NCBI GenBank assembly: GCA_024364735.1
Contig: JAGFNQ010002313.1
Coordinates: forward strand, 149,390 to 213,389
Source of the DNA: Boesenbergia rotunda
Lineage: Eukaryota > Streptophyta > Magnoliopsida > Zingiberales > Zingiberaceae
Length of the DNA: 64,000 nt
Reading direction: 5' to 3'
The first letter of the stretch is position 1. The number at the start of each line of letters is the position of its first letter. Of the stretch, positions 20,906 to 32,174 are shown one piece after another. Both the position numbers and the translations under genes were made by a program. The notes below the pieces were generated by a model. The model saw only the letters and a program-made list of their open reading frames with translations, searched no databases and had not been told where the DNA came from.

Positions 20906-23625
20906 GGGCCCAAATATACTAGATTAATTTGTCACGAAATGTATGGGCTCATCAAATTTAAATATCAATGAAGTGCTGGAAACCCTTTTTACACTCAAAA
21001 ATATGGAAATGTAATATAGGGGCCACAGGTCGTATTTTTCTCAGGGACTAGTTGACGTTGCGTGATTCGCGCTTGTATTTAGGTGTCGTTTATGTTTTTG
21101 GGTTTCAAATTAAATCTGGGTTTTGGGTTCAATACGAAATGAAATCGCAATATAAAGTAAAAGAACGTAACCATGAAACTTAACCCACGTACTTCAGCCA
21201 ATTAACTCAATCGAATTGGAGATTAGATACAACTTATCCTAAATTTGAGAACAAATCTGCTATGAAATTAAACCAAATTTCTGTTGATACCACTGCAGAG
21301 ATTATCTTCAAGAATATCCACTTAAAACCAACCTAATGCAAAACACTCCTTAAACAAATTAGAACTAACTCAGTGCTAAATTTTGCTTGATACTAAGAGT
21401 TGAAATGCAAGCTGAAAATTGCTGAAAAACAGGAATTTACAGTTCAGAAATTTATTGGATTCGATGGGAGCTAATTCAAGCACCAAAGTTCAATACAAGG
21501 AGTGTTTAATCCCTATACAAATCAGTGCGGAAGTTGAGCTTGATACACTTTCAGACATGGGAATTAACTTGCTGCACAAGGAAGGAAATTGATGTGCAGA
21601 ACCTAGAACTGAATGCTTAACTGGAAACATTACAATTCCTGCTGAAACTAACCAACTTAACTTAGAAAAGGATAGTATTAGTGAAGTAAAATTCAAGTCG
21701 GATCAGTCAAGAAACTTATTTAAGAAGCAGTTGGCAGAAACAAATCTGGATGCCGAAATTTAATGCAGAAATTCAGTGATGATTTGTTGCAGAAATTCTG
21801 GATGCCAAGAACTCAAACCGATGCTCATAAATCTGATTGCTTATTTCCAATATGATTCATATTTCTGCAGAATCAACTATGGATGCAGCAAAAAGAATTC
21901 GATGCAAGCTATGAAGCTGCAATTTAGAACATTGTATGTGCAGAAATTAACTGCTCACAACCGAAACAAACTCATTGCGCATGGAGCTGATACCAAGTGA
22001 TAGAGTTCACTTAGAATTGAGTTTAACTTGGTGCAACTCCAAGTTGAATTGTTATTGGAGACAAAGACAGGAATTAATTGCTGGAATGAAGGAAGCTAAA
22101 TCTGAGTTTCAGAATTGAGTTGGTACGCAAGCTGTACAGGGCTGAAAATTCAGAAATGAAACTGAAAGAAAAGAAACAAATTCGAATCTAATGAATAAAC
22201 ACTCTAAAGGTTGTCTTCAATTGCAGGGAATAAGCTAAACAAGAAGTAAATTGAAAACAAGCCACAAAAGACTTGAAACTGAACTGAAATTCAGAACAGG
22301 GAAAAAGGGCTGATACGCAGCTGATACACCAGAATTTGGATAGGAAATCAACCGAAATTAAGAGTAATGGTCCACTAAACAAGTTTCCTAACTATTATAC
22401 TTGCAGAAAATCAACCTAACTTAAGCAAACAACCAAGAACCGAAATTACAGCTAATGAAACATAAAATTCAGTAACGAGACATTGCAGAAATGAAACTAC
22501 AGCTACGAAACATGAATTTAAACCAATTAAACTACTCCTCAATCTTCCCTAAGCTCAAAATCATCTTGGTCGTCAAGCAAGAGCTGGCTTCGAACCCCTA
22601 GGCTCAGCAAATCAGTGGAATTAAGCTTCAATCGATCACTCTGCTCGAACTTGCCTCAGCTGGAAAGAATCCAGTCCAATCTCTTGTATCTCGATTGCTG
22701 ACTTGCGATGATGATTTGAAGAACCTCTGAGCTAACCTGAGAACCCCTACAAGCTGCTCAGAATCTCGGAAATGGCTTGTGGACGAGACACAATCGATTG
22801 GGTAGCAAAGATGCCGAAACCCTCAAACACCCTTGTTCTGGCGCAAATTGAGCTGAAATCTCGATCCTAGCTATCTTCCAAGGACTCTGATGATGATCAA
22901 ATGGAGAAATTGAGGGGTCGCGCCCCTTTGGATGAAGAAATGCTGAAAAACGATGGAAAACTGAAGAAGATGAACAGTGCGGCGAGGAAACGCGACGAAG
23001 GAGAAGGCTGGGAAAAATTTCCTTAAGTAATTAAGAATGAACGGCTCTGATTGATTTGATGAAATCCAACGGCTGATCTTGCTCTGATTGAAGCCAAACT
23101 TTAATGATGATGATCTGGGGTCAAGATCTGCCTTGTGGTAGCTCGGATCCTCCAGATATGCAACGGATGGTCCAGATCAACTCTATCTGTGAATGGACGC
23201 TCTAGAGCCCTCCTTGCTTGATCCAACGGTTGATTTAGCTCCGATTGGGATGAAACCTTCAGATCTTGATCATAGAGCTTGATCAACCCTAACCCTAGCT
23301 CGGATTGCTTCAGATCATCCCGGATGGCTCAGATCTAGCCGCTCTTGAATCGGACGGCCCGGATTAATCGTAGGCTTGATAATTCGATCCGGTTCACATC
23401 CGACTCAAGTTTGACCCAGTATACCCTAGGTCCAGGATCCTTTCATGCCTACAAAAATATATCAGAAAATTAGTGGCCAAATAATCCAAAAATATGTAAT
23501 TTTGCAATAAAGTCCAAAATAATAGAAAATCCTAAAACCTAGGGTAAAATCACAATTAAACAATAAAAACATGGATCAAACATGGATTTAAGCACTTAAA
23601 ATAATCAATAAAATGGTGCTTATCA
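20906..23625 (-). repeat. Athila-derivative LTR, right copy (5' LTR in sense)
   Basis: Partner of 13826-16545, 2,720 bp, one visible difference. It ends at TTATCA next to the CCAAC flank. Confidence 0.95.
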
Positions 23626-24289
23626 CCAACCGGCTCCTCCGGTTGGACTTTTGCCTAGCGGTCCTTCGCCAGGTCTTGGATACGAAGCTGTCCTTCGCCC
23701 GGTGCCTAGCATTCCTTCGCCAGGTCTTCAGACCCAAGCTGTCCTTCGCCTGGTGCCTAGCGTTCCTTCGCCAGGACTTCAGTCCCAAGCTGTCCTTCGC
23801 CTGGTGCCTAGCAGTCCTTCGCTAGGGCTTCAGTACCCTGGCATTCCTTCGCCAGTGCCTAGCAGTCCTTCGCTAGGACTTTGTACCCTAGCATTCCTTC
23901 GCCAGTGCCTAGCAGTCCTTCGCTAGGGCTTTGTATCCTGGCATTCCTTCGTCAGGTGCCTAGCAGTCCTTCGCTAGGGCTTTGTATCCTGGCAGTCCTT
24001 CGCCAGGTGCCTAGCAGCCCTTCGCTAGGACTTTGTTTCCTGGCAGTCCTTCGCCAGGTGCCTAGCAGCCCTTCGCTAGGACTTGTTTCCTGGCAGCCCT
24101 TTGCCAGGTGCTTAGCAGCCCTTCGCTAGGACTTTGTTTCCTGGCAGCCCTTCGCCAGGTGCCTAGCAGCCCTTCGCTAGGACTTTTCCTGCACACTTGA
24201 GTAACATTGTTAGATCACCAATAATACTTAACTTTTAACCGTTTGCCAATATCAAAACAAGGTTCGATATGGTGCTTCCTGCACCAACA
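23626..24289 (-). mobile_element. Inverted copy of the hairpin-array LTR
   Basis: Read on the minus strand from 24289 it starts TGTTGGTGCAGGAAGCACC, like 12879. It then runs through more hairpin units (about 550 bp against 353 bp at left) to CCAACC…GGTTGG. It stops exactly at the Athila LTR. The sequence beyond that point in the left copy (13339-13825) is missing here. Either the Athila element landed in a fold-back pair of LTR fragments, or a later rearrangement joined them. Confidence 0.75.
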
Positions 24290-24294
24290 TAATT

Positions 24295-25917
24295 TACTTT
24301 GGGTGTAATCAAAAGGGACACTATAAGAACAAGTGTCCATTGGATAAGAAAAAAGGTAACTCCTAAACCCATTTCAATTCCTTTGAATTCTAACATGGGT
24401 TGTAGGAATGAAGAAGCCCAAAATAAAAGAAAGAAAATTCATGCTTCATGTGTGGTGAGCAAGGTCACTACCACACAAAGTGCCCAAGGAGTGGAGAACT
24501 CAAGAAATTGGACACTTGAAGAAGTGGGAGAAGAAAAAGAAGAGGAGCTCACATCAAGGGAGAGCTACAAGGGTAAGGGAGGTAATCCCTAATTTGAAAT
24601 GTAATTCAAATTCAAATTCCTCCATGCATGTTAGAAATAATTGTCATTATTTACCCATGTAAAAGTTTAGATTTAAGTATCATCATAGGAGCAGGGTTAA
24701 TATTATATATCAAAATCCTAGGAAATTCATGCATCATGATAATACCATTAGACCTAAGGACCAAGGCATAAATCTCAAGAAAGGGAGGCATATGCCTAGA
24801 ATGGGTAGGTCTAGAAATATCCATGGTGGACATGTTGATTCTAGGTATCAGAGCAGGTATCTCTTCACCGAACTAACAGCCGAAGGAGCAAAGAAGCCAG
24901 AAATTGAGGGGGAGCAAGGGTGACTACAGGTACATTTTAAATTATGCCATTTTTTAAATTCCACATAATATGTTTTAAGTCCAGGGAGAGAGGACACTAT
25001 AAAAACCAATGTCCTACTCGTAAAATTTGAACGGCACCACCGGCAGCAATGAAGGAATCGACGCCAGGAGTCCGGAGGGACAAAAGTCACATCCGGTATT
25101 TCAAGTGTCAAAAGCAGGGACACTACAAGAACTAGTGTCCGACCACGGTAAAGAAGGTACGAAAAGTTAATTTTTGTAATAATGCTTTTCAATTTCCTGC
25201 ACAGTTACACAATTTTCCTGCTAAATTAGATTATTTACATAATAAATTAAATGTATTGCATGACAAATTAGCAAGTAATGGATCCAACATTGACAATATT
25301 AAAATATAAAATATTAATTCTTTAATCCGTAATATTAATGCTAGAATTTTTAAAATTAATAATAATACTTTAATTTCTAATATTTCTGATAATTCTGATA
25401 ATGCTAAGGATAATGATAAAATCTTAATTTCTAATATTTATGATAATTCTGATAATGTTGAGGATAATGATAAAATCTTAATTTCTAATATTTCTGATAA
25501 TTATGATAATTCTAACGATAATGAGGAAATCTTAATTAATAATATTACTATTAATTCTGATAATTCTAAGAAAAATGATGAAATCTTAATTAATAATATT
25601 GTTGATAATTATAATATATCTGAAGATAATGTTCAACCTATTTCTGAAGATAATGCTACAACCTTAGTTAGTAATCTTGAAAATTATTCTACTTATTATG
25701 AAGATAATAATATACTTTAAATTAATAAATCTGAATATAACTCTGAGGATGAAGATGAATTTATTAAAATTAAAGCTATATTTAATAAGGCTTACAAGAA
25801 TTCAAATAAGACAGAAGTATTAAACAAACTTGAAAACTTAAATACGAAAGAAATAATAGATGAATAAGAGATTTTTGAATTAATGGAAATGATGCAACTA
25901 AACTCAAAATTGTTAAC
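24295..25917 (+). pseudogene. Copia-type gag remnant with four CCHC zinc knuckles
   Basis: Four Cys-X2-Cys-X4-His-X4-Cys knuckles appear in order. That at 24295-24339 has Tyr for the first Cys. That at 24442-24483 is complete (CFMCGEQGHYHTKC). That at 24971-25015 has Ser for the second Cys. That at 25096-25139 has Tyr for the first Cys and a stop before the last. They fall in different frames with stops between. After the fourth the frame stays open through FPAKLDYLHNKLNVLHDKL to a stop at 25306. An Asn/Asp-rich repeat region follows, then an acidic tail (SEDEDEFIKIKAIFNKAY) to about 25917. No protease or RT follows. Confidence 0.55.
25371..25640 (+). repeat. 54-bp tandem repeats, Asn/Asp/Ile-rich
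   Basis: Five units start at 25371, 25425, 25479, 25533 and 25587, an exact 54-bp (18-codon) step. The frame stays open through all five (pattern Leu-Ile-Ser-Asn-Ile-Ser-Asp-Asn). The frame closes only at about 25720. Confidence 0.8.
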
Positions 25918-26180
25918 AATTTAAACTGTAATTAATTCTTAATAAGTTAATTAATTTTTAATAATTTAAATTTTAATTAATTCTTAATAATTTAAACTTT
26001 AATTAATTCTTAATAATTTAAACTCTAATTAATTTTTAATAATTTAAACCTTAATTAATTCTTAATTATTTCAACTTTAATTAATTCTTAACAAATTAAT
26101 CCTTAATTAATTCTTAACTAATTAATCATTAATTAATTCTACAACTTAAATTTTTATTAACTCTAAATCTTAATTAATTA
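25915..26180. repeat. AT-rich tandem repeats, about 26-bp units
   Basis: Variants of TAATTAATTCTTAATAATTT repeat about nine times. No coding potential. Confidence 0.75.
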
Positions 26181-26565
26181 ATGATTTAACTTTAATCCTT
26201 AATTCAACAAAATCCATGAACTAAATTCTAATTAATTACCTCCAATTGTGAAACTAAATAAAATCCTACCCAACTGAAACATTTAACTTAATAACAATAA
26301 ATATGTCAAAGAGGGTTGACATATTCGTGGGTTCACATGTTCTGTATCAAATCAAGAATTTGATACTTTATTAGAAACCTAATTAAATGATTTAACTTGA
26401 TTGATACATCCATATCTGCCATGTTCATGCATCTGTCTATTTTTCAATATATATCTGTCATGTCATTCATGCTAGTTTATTTTCTGCTTAATTTAGAATG
26501 GATAGTTAGGAAAAAGATTGGTTGATTCTTGCCCAACATAATACCAGGGTGGGGCGAGACAATAG
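26181..26565. other. Unassigned AT-rich DNA
   Basis: No ORF or repeat recognised between the AT-rich repeats and the LTR at 26566. Confidence 0.5.
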
Positions 26566-27530
26566 TGTTGGGGCAATCGACCCAAGGATGATCCGAAAGA
26601 TCATGATTTTGATGTGTGTGTCAACATGGTTAAGGTTAGGGTGTTATCTTGTTATTTGATATGTGTGATTGAGTTTGCAGGACTTGGAGAATCACACATG
26701 GAGGACTTATCCGAGGGACGAGAGCCGAGGGAAGAGGACTTCAAGGGCAAGCCGGGAAGTGGACTTCAAAGGGCACACGTGAAGGGTGGCATGGAGGCAA
26801 GCCAAGGGAAGGCTTGTGAGCACATCCGAGGGACGATAGCCGGTGGAAGAAGACTTCAAGGGGAAAGCCAAGGGAGTGTATTTGAAGACACATGTGAAGG
26901 AGGGTCTTCGGAGTAAGGATGAGTGTTTGTATAAGCTGGGCAGTCGACTAGGAGAAAGGCAGTCGACTGCCAGCAAGAACAGAAACTCACAGAATATTTT
27001 CGACCCTGGACCAGTCGACTGCCCCTGGGGCAGTCGACTGATACCCTCGAAAACTAGCTGTTGGGTTAGCCGTTAACTAGCAATTAAGGCTAGACCAGTC
27101 GACTGCCCCAGGGGCAGTCGACTGGTGTCGGGCTGGATGACTCTAGGAGTTGTCCTTTACTCTTATTTAAAGGGTAAATTTTTGGCACGACAAAGGTACG
27201 GTTCTTAAGTGCACCAAAGTGTTGTTCATGCAAAAAGTCATTAGTTCTTCCTCTCGCTTTCAATTTCATCTTGTAAAGAGGAAGAAGACAACCTTGTAAA
27301 GATTTTCTCCACCTTGAAGGAGGTTTTTCATAGTGGAGAGTGTGCTTGTGCGTGGATCCTTGGATTAGTCACCTTTCAGGGTGGATACCAAGTAAATTTT
27401 CTAAGTTAGCATTGGATTTCATATTTTTCATTATATTGCTTGTATTGTGCTAACTATCTTGTAGAGAAAGTTCAAGACAAGTGATATTCACCCCCCCCCC
27501 TCTAGCAAGCGCCACGATCTAATAGATAGT
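26566..27530 (+). mobile_element. Copia (Sirevirus-like) LTR
   Basis: It starts TGTTGGGGCAATCG and ends near ATTCACCCCCCCCCCTCTAGC, a C-rich tail common at the 3' end of copia LTRs. It carries a cluster of CAGTCGACTG palindromes before TCTTATTTAAAGGG, which may hold the TATA region. The right edge is uncertain by some tens of bases. It is followed by a stretch only weakly like a tRNA-Met primer site. Confidence 0.55.
26939..27123. repeat. CAGTCGACTG palindrome cluster
   Basis: Six copies of CAGTCGACT(G) in 185 bp. Four of them form two long palindromes in which CAGTCGACTG-CCCC faces GGGG-CAGTCGACTG around a single central base. That base is T in the first (about 27012-27040) and A in the second (about 27094-27122). 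Confidence 0.85.
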
Positions 27531-28118
27531 ATGTTAGGGAAGCTTGGTCTAGGAAGTTAGGAAGGGTAGGAGTACCCAACCTGGTCGACTTAGCTAAGTG
27601 GAACTAGCCGAAGCTATCTCGCCACATCCTAGACTAGTTAGACCAAAGTTTTTCAAAGAGTAAATTAAAAGTATTCTTTCTTTAAAAGGGTTTGTCTAAG
27701 GAAATGGTTGATGATCCAATAAGGTTACGGCCAAAGAAGACCTCTGTGCCTCGCCAAGACCTGGAAGCCGATTATTGAAAATTACTTTTAAGCTACTAAT
27801 TGATTAAACTCGAATCTAACTCATGATCAAGCAATCTATAAAATTGAGAAAAATTATTCAAGCATCTCACAACAGCCATAAGGCAACCATGCTTGTTTGT
27901 ATTGCGACACTTAGAATGGGTGAGATGTTAAGAACTAATTAATTGACAAATATATTTGAAAATGCTTTCAAAATCTTTAGGATATTTTCTTAAAAATGTA
28001 TTTTCAAAATAATATTTAAACATAATAATGTTTTAATAAATTTCATGCTTAATTGGGTGTCTACATATAAATATATATTTCAAGAATTATATATCCTTTC
28101 AAAAATTGTTTGACCTAC
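27531..28118 (+). mobile_element. Copia internal remnant, left of the Athila insertion
   Basis: Broken sequence with no complete domain. A short open stretch starts Met-Val-Asp-Asp-Pro near 27704. It ends at CCTAC, the target duplication of the Athila element, and continues at 49011 on the other side. Confidence 0.4.
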
Positions 28119-28940
28119 TGATGCGTCTTGGAATAGATGTCACGATATGAGACTCAAATTTAGAATTTATAGCTAAAAAACCCTTGCTAGCAAAATAGAA
28201 GTGTAGAATAGGGGCCTCAGGTCGTATTTTTTTCCAAGGACTAGTCGTGAGTGTTTGAATCGAGCTTGAAAGTTATTTGTCGTCAATTGATTTGGGTTTT
28301 CGAGATAAAATGGGGGTTTTGTTTTGCAAGTAAGATTGCAAGTAAAATTGAAATGGAATTGTCAACTAAGAAGAGTTAAACTAGGTGTTGCAAGAATGAA
28401 GCTTAACCACTAGGAGAATTTAACATAACAATTCGGAGTTGCAAAATTGAAATATAAAACTAATATCAATTGCAGGAATTCACTAACATGGCGTCTAAAG
28501 TCGGAAATGGAAATTAAGCACGCTGAAAACTAAAACAGAGTTTGGTTGTGCAGGAAAATCTCCTGATCGGTCGGCTGACCGATCAGATGCAAGCCTGATC
28601 GGTCTGAGTGACCGATCAGGTGGAGTCTGGATGGGATGACAGTCCGATCAGTAACTGAAAACAAGCTGATACAGAACTAAGAACAGAATTCAGAAACAAC
28701 TGAAGCAATTCAAAAATGAAATCTACAAGCTATAGACTCCAGTTCAAGTTCTTCACCGAGATTTCTCCTTGTCGTCACACAAAGATCGAGCTCGGAACCC
28801 CCTCGCTCGAGAATTGATCAGAACTCAGCTGCCGAGATCGAATCGCGTGGCTTGAGGTGAAATCTGAACTCCTTCCGATCCTCCCTTCTGCGATGGTTTG
28901 GATGGCGAGTGGCAGCTCAGGAAACCTCGAACCAGCTCAG

Positions 28941-31035
28941 TGTAGCGACCCGCCTTCTCTACCTTAGACGGACCGTTACTTGTCTACTATCTGACTCTAA
29001 TGCACGACTAAAAATGTGGAACTTTCTTTTTTTTTTGTATTTAATCTATCTAAGAATGAGATTCTAACTTTAATAGTCATGCATGATACAACGACACATT
29101 ACTAGCAATTCTAACCATTAAACTCATCACACAAGGTTCTATAACATTACTAAAGCATTATGGAATATGAATGCAACTTTTCTAAGCATATTTAAAGCAA
29201 TAAAACTTAATTCAAAAGGAGCCTAACAACATCTTGGCACATGCATCAAATAGCTCCATTAAAGTATCGATATTCAAAACTACTCACGCTCATACTTATC
29301 CAATGCAATCATAAGGATGTATATACTAAATAGAAGGGAATAATAAGCTCAAGAATAAGTCTAAAATGCAATGTATCCACATGCTAAACTACTCATGCCC
29401 TTGCTCATCTAGTGCATTCACCAAAGTATGCATACTAATTGAAATGACATGAAATCTTCATTCTACAAAATTTAGCATGTAAAACTATCTGAAGCATAAA
29501 TGTTTAATAAACTCCATAACACAATAACTTGAAATTTGGAAATCTTAAACATTGCATCTCAAATAAGCTAAACTGTCTCGTCCCAAGGACCTCTCCAAGG
29601 TCAGCCACCACACACACGTCACTCAGCACCGCCTCGTCGCCTTCCTTCAGAATTGCTTGCCTTTACCTTTTACCTGCAGCAAGAGGAAATGCAACTAATA
29701 AGCATAAAGCTTAGCAAGTACTATCTAGCTCACAAAATCTCGAAACGTGCAAGCATGCTTTTTAAACAATGTGAAATCACATGAGATACTTTTATGCTTA
29801 AAAGAAACACTAAAACATGTATAACTCAAAACATGCATACTCAAGCATTAATAAGTCTTAACTCACTTTTTTCTTGGCTTAACTTGAAACTTTAGCAATT
29901 CTTTAACTTTAAATCTTTCTTTAACTTTTAGAAAATTTCCTTAAACTTTAGAAAAACTTTGCTAAAGCATATACTTGAAAATAATAACTCACTTGGATCC
30001 ACTTAAGACGTAAGTACCATCTTATGCGCGTTCCCTAAAAGGTTGGGGTAGCGAGCCACCAATCCTAATAGAGCAGACCTTGGTCTACCAGGGCCAAGAC
30101 CTTGGAATTGGACACCTGGATTTCTTTAACGACGCCCTTGGACGCCGGGTACTGGCCTTAGAAAATAAAATAGCTTTTCTTTCTTATCTTGAATGCCTTG
30201 GCATTTTAACGAGCACCTTGTGTGCCCAAATCCCTAAGTCTTGACTTTTGGAGATTTCTTAAGGCCTTGGCCTTTTCTTTTCTTCTCTTTATCTTCTCTT
30301 TTCTTTTCTCATAGCTTTTCTTAGACCCTAACCTCATATAGGGTACTTAATTAAACTCATACAAGTATGGGTTAAACTAGGATTACATGCAAAATCATAA
30401 ACTTAAAGGAAAATTACATTTTTAACTTTTTAACGGGAAAACTTGCGGAAAACCGCCTCTTACTGCAGGTGAGCAGTACTTACCTCCTGCGCTAGGTTTT
30501 CCTTACGAATAAAATCTGAAATTCCCGAGGAAACGTCGAATTTCGACGTTCTTCTTGCTCCTTGGTGTTCTCCTCGCGTCTACGAGAATTCTCGTAGAGA
30601 ATAGGGCCTCTTGAGACCTTCCCTTTGTTCCCCTTTGTCTTGGGCGGCAAAAGAAGAGGAGAAGATGAAGAAAATGCAAGAGAGGAAGAGGAGAGGTCGC
30701 GTGCGTGAGGGAGGCCGTCGGCGCCGCTAGGTTGGGAGAAAATTCACCTAAAACTCGTAACTCCCTCTTTTATACTTATGGGGGCGAATTTACCTAATTA
30801 TACCTTATCTATTGTTTCGCTTAATCTATTTCAACAAAAACGAACCAGCCCAGTTGGTCCGCCCATTCTCCTCTCACAGCGTAGGTGAAGGGATCGATTC
30901 CCACTTATGCGATTTTTTGTTTATAACCCTTTTTGCCCCTTTCGTTTACGGAAAAATTCTATAAAAATATCCATAAATTTGGAATAAATTCTAAGATATT
31001 TCTAAAATTAGTTTCGAGAATTTTTGGGTGTTACA
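28941..31035 (-). repeat. Tekay 3' LTR
   Basis: On the minus strand it starts TGTAACACCC and ends GGTCGCTACA. Partner of 35990-38077. Confidence 0.93.
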
Positions 31036-31048
31036 ATCCCCCATACCT
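31036..31048 (-). other. Tekay polypurine tract
   Basis: GGTATGGGGGAT on the minus strand directly precedes the LTR. The same tract precedes the LTRs of the plus-strand chromovirus at 56068 and 61519. Confidence 0.85.
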
Positions 31049-31070
31049 TATAAAAAGTTCGTCCTCGAAC

Positions 31071-32171
31071 TTAAAACAACTCTGGGTATTTCTGCCTCAT
31101 GCTGTCCTCTGGTTCCCATGTTGCCTCTTCTACTCTGTGATTTTGCCATATGACTTTCACTAATGGTACCTCCTTGTTTCGCAATTTCTTAACTGCTCGG
31201 TCTATTATCTGAATAGGCCGACTATCATAACTGAGATCTTCGCGAACTTGTACCGTCAGTGGCTCTATCACCTGGGTGGCATCTGGGATATGCTTCTTCA
31301 GCATAGAAACATGAAATACGTTGTGGATAGCTGACATCTCCTGAGGTAGCTCCAACTCATAAGCTACTTTGCCAACTCTTCTAGTGATGGGGTATGGTCC
31401 TACATATCTGGGACTTAGCTTGCCCTTCTTCCCAAAACGCATTACTCCCTTCATGGGAGCCACTTTGAGGAACACTGTATCCCCAACTTCAAATTCTAAT
31501 GGTCTGCGCCGTGTATTAGCATAGCTCTTCTGGCGGCTTTGAGCTGTTTCTATTCTCTGGCGGATCTGCTGTATGGCTACGGTGGTATCATCTATAAGAT
31601 CTGTCTGTAAGCCTAACTCTTGCCTCTCACCATCCTCGTACCAGCAGATAGGAGATCTACACCTCCGTCCATATAAAGCCTCATAGGGTGCCATGCCAAT
31701 AGTGGCCTGATAACTATTGTTGTAAGCAAATTCCGCTAAGCACAAATATCTGCACCAACTGCCCTTGAAATCTAAAGCACAAGCTCTGAGCATATCTTCT
31801 AGTACTTGATTAACTCTCTCTGTCTGACCATTTGTCTGAGGATGGAAAGCTGTGCTAAACTTCAGTTTGGTGCCTAGAGCTATCTGTACGCACTCCCAGA
31901 AGTGCGAAGTGAACCTACTGTCCCTATCTGAAATGATAGTCTTAGGGACTCCATGTAGTCTGACGATCTCCTTGAGGTATAACTGAGCTAGTTGTTCCAT
32001 GGGATAGGAGATCCTGATGGCTAGGAAGTGGGCAGACTTAGTCAATCTGTCTACTATTACCCAGATTGCATCATATCCATTCGTTGTTCTGGGTAGTCCC
32101 ACTATGAAATCCATGGAAATATCTTCCCATTTCCATTCTGGAATCTGAATAGGCTGCAGAACTCCACCTGG
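31071..32171 (-). pseudogene. Tekay integrase core and chromodomain
   Basis: The integrase core shows MDFIVGLP (first catalytic Asp), then ISDRDSRF (second Asp), then HPQTNGQTERVNQ (catalytic Glu). A GPY/F-like C-terminal domain follows (SPRYVGPYPI) and VFHVSMLKKHIPD. The chromodomain is at the very C-terminus (VPLVKVIWQNHRVEEATWEPED). Chromodomains of this lineage direct integration to particular chromatin. The frame is open from 32171 to 31071. It is separated by an in-frame TAG at about 32172 from the upstream RNase H and zinc-binding part. Confidence 0.9.
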
Positions 32172-32174
32172 TCT

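Larger units (their letters stand above)
13826..23625 (-). mobile_element. Young non-autonomous Athila-type Ty3/gypsy element
   Basis: Two 2,720-bp LTRs flank a 4.36 kb internal region. On the minus strand the order is LTR, primer-binding site TGGCGCCGTTGCCGGGG, one 674-codon ORF, 2.1 kb of non-coding DNA, polypurine tract AAGTGTGGGGGAGT, LTR. The primer site is the one used by Athila-group elements and is shared with the autonomous-type relative at 28119-49005. No capsid domain, zinc knuckle, protease, RT, RNase H or integrase is present. The 5-bp flanks are CTAAC (13821-13825) and CCAAC (23626-23630), a target duplication with one mismatch. By eye the LTRs differ at one base (14142 C, 21222 A). 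It must rely on proteins from another element. Confidence 0.85.

Noticed and set aside
23588..24129. Pro/Ser-Leu repeat ORFs in the inverted array
   Set aside because: Same reason: translation of the hairpin repeat.
12874..24294. Target duplication around the inverted hairpin LTR pair
   Set aside because: Left flank GAAAT and right flank TAATT do not match, so I do not claim the pair inserted as one unit.
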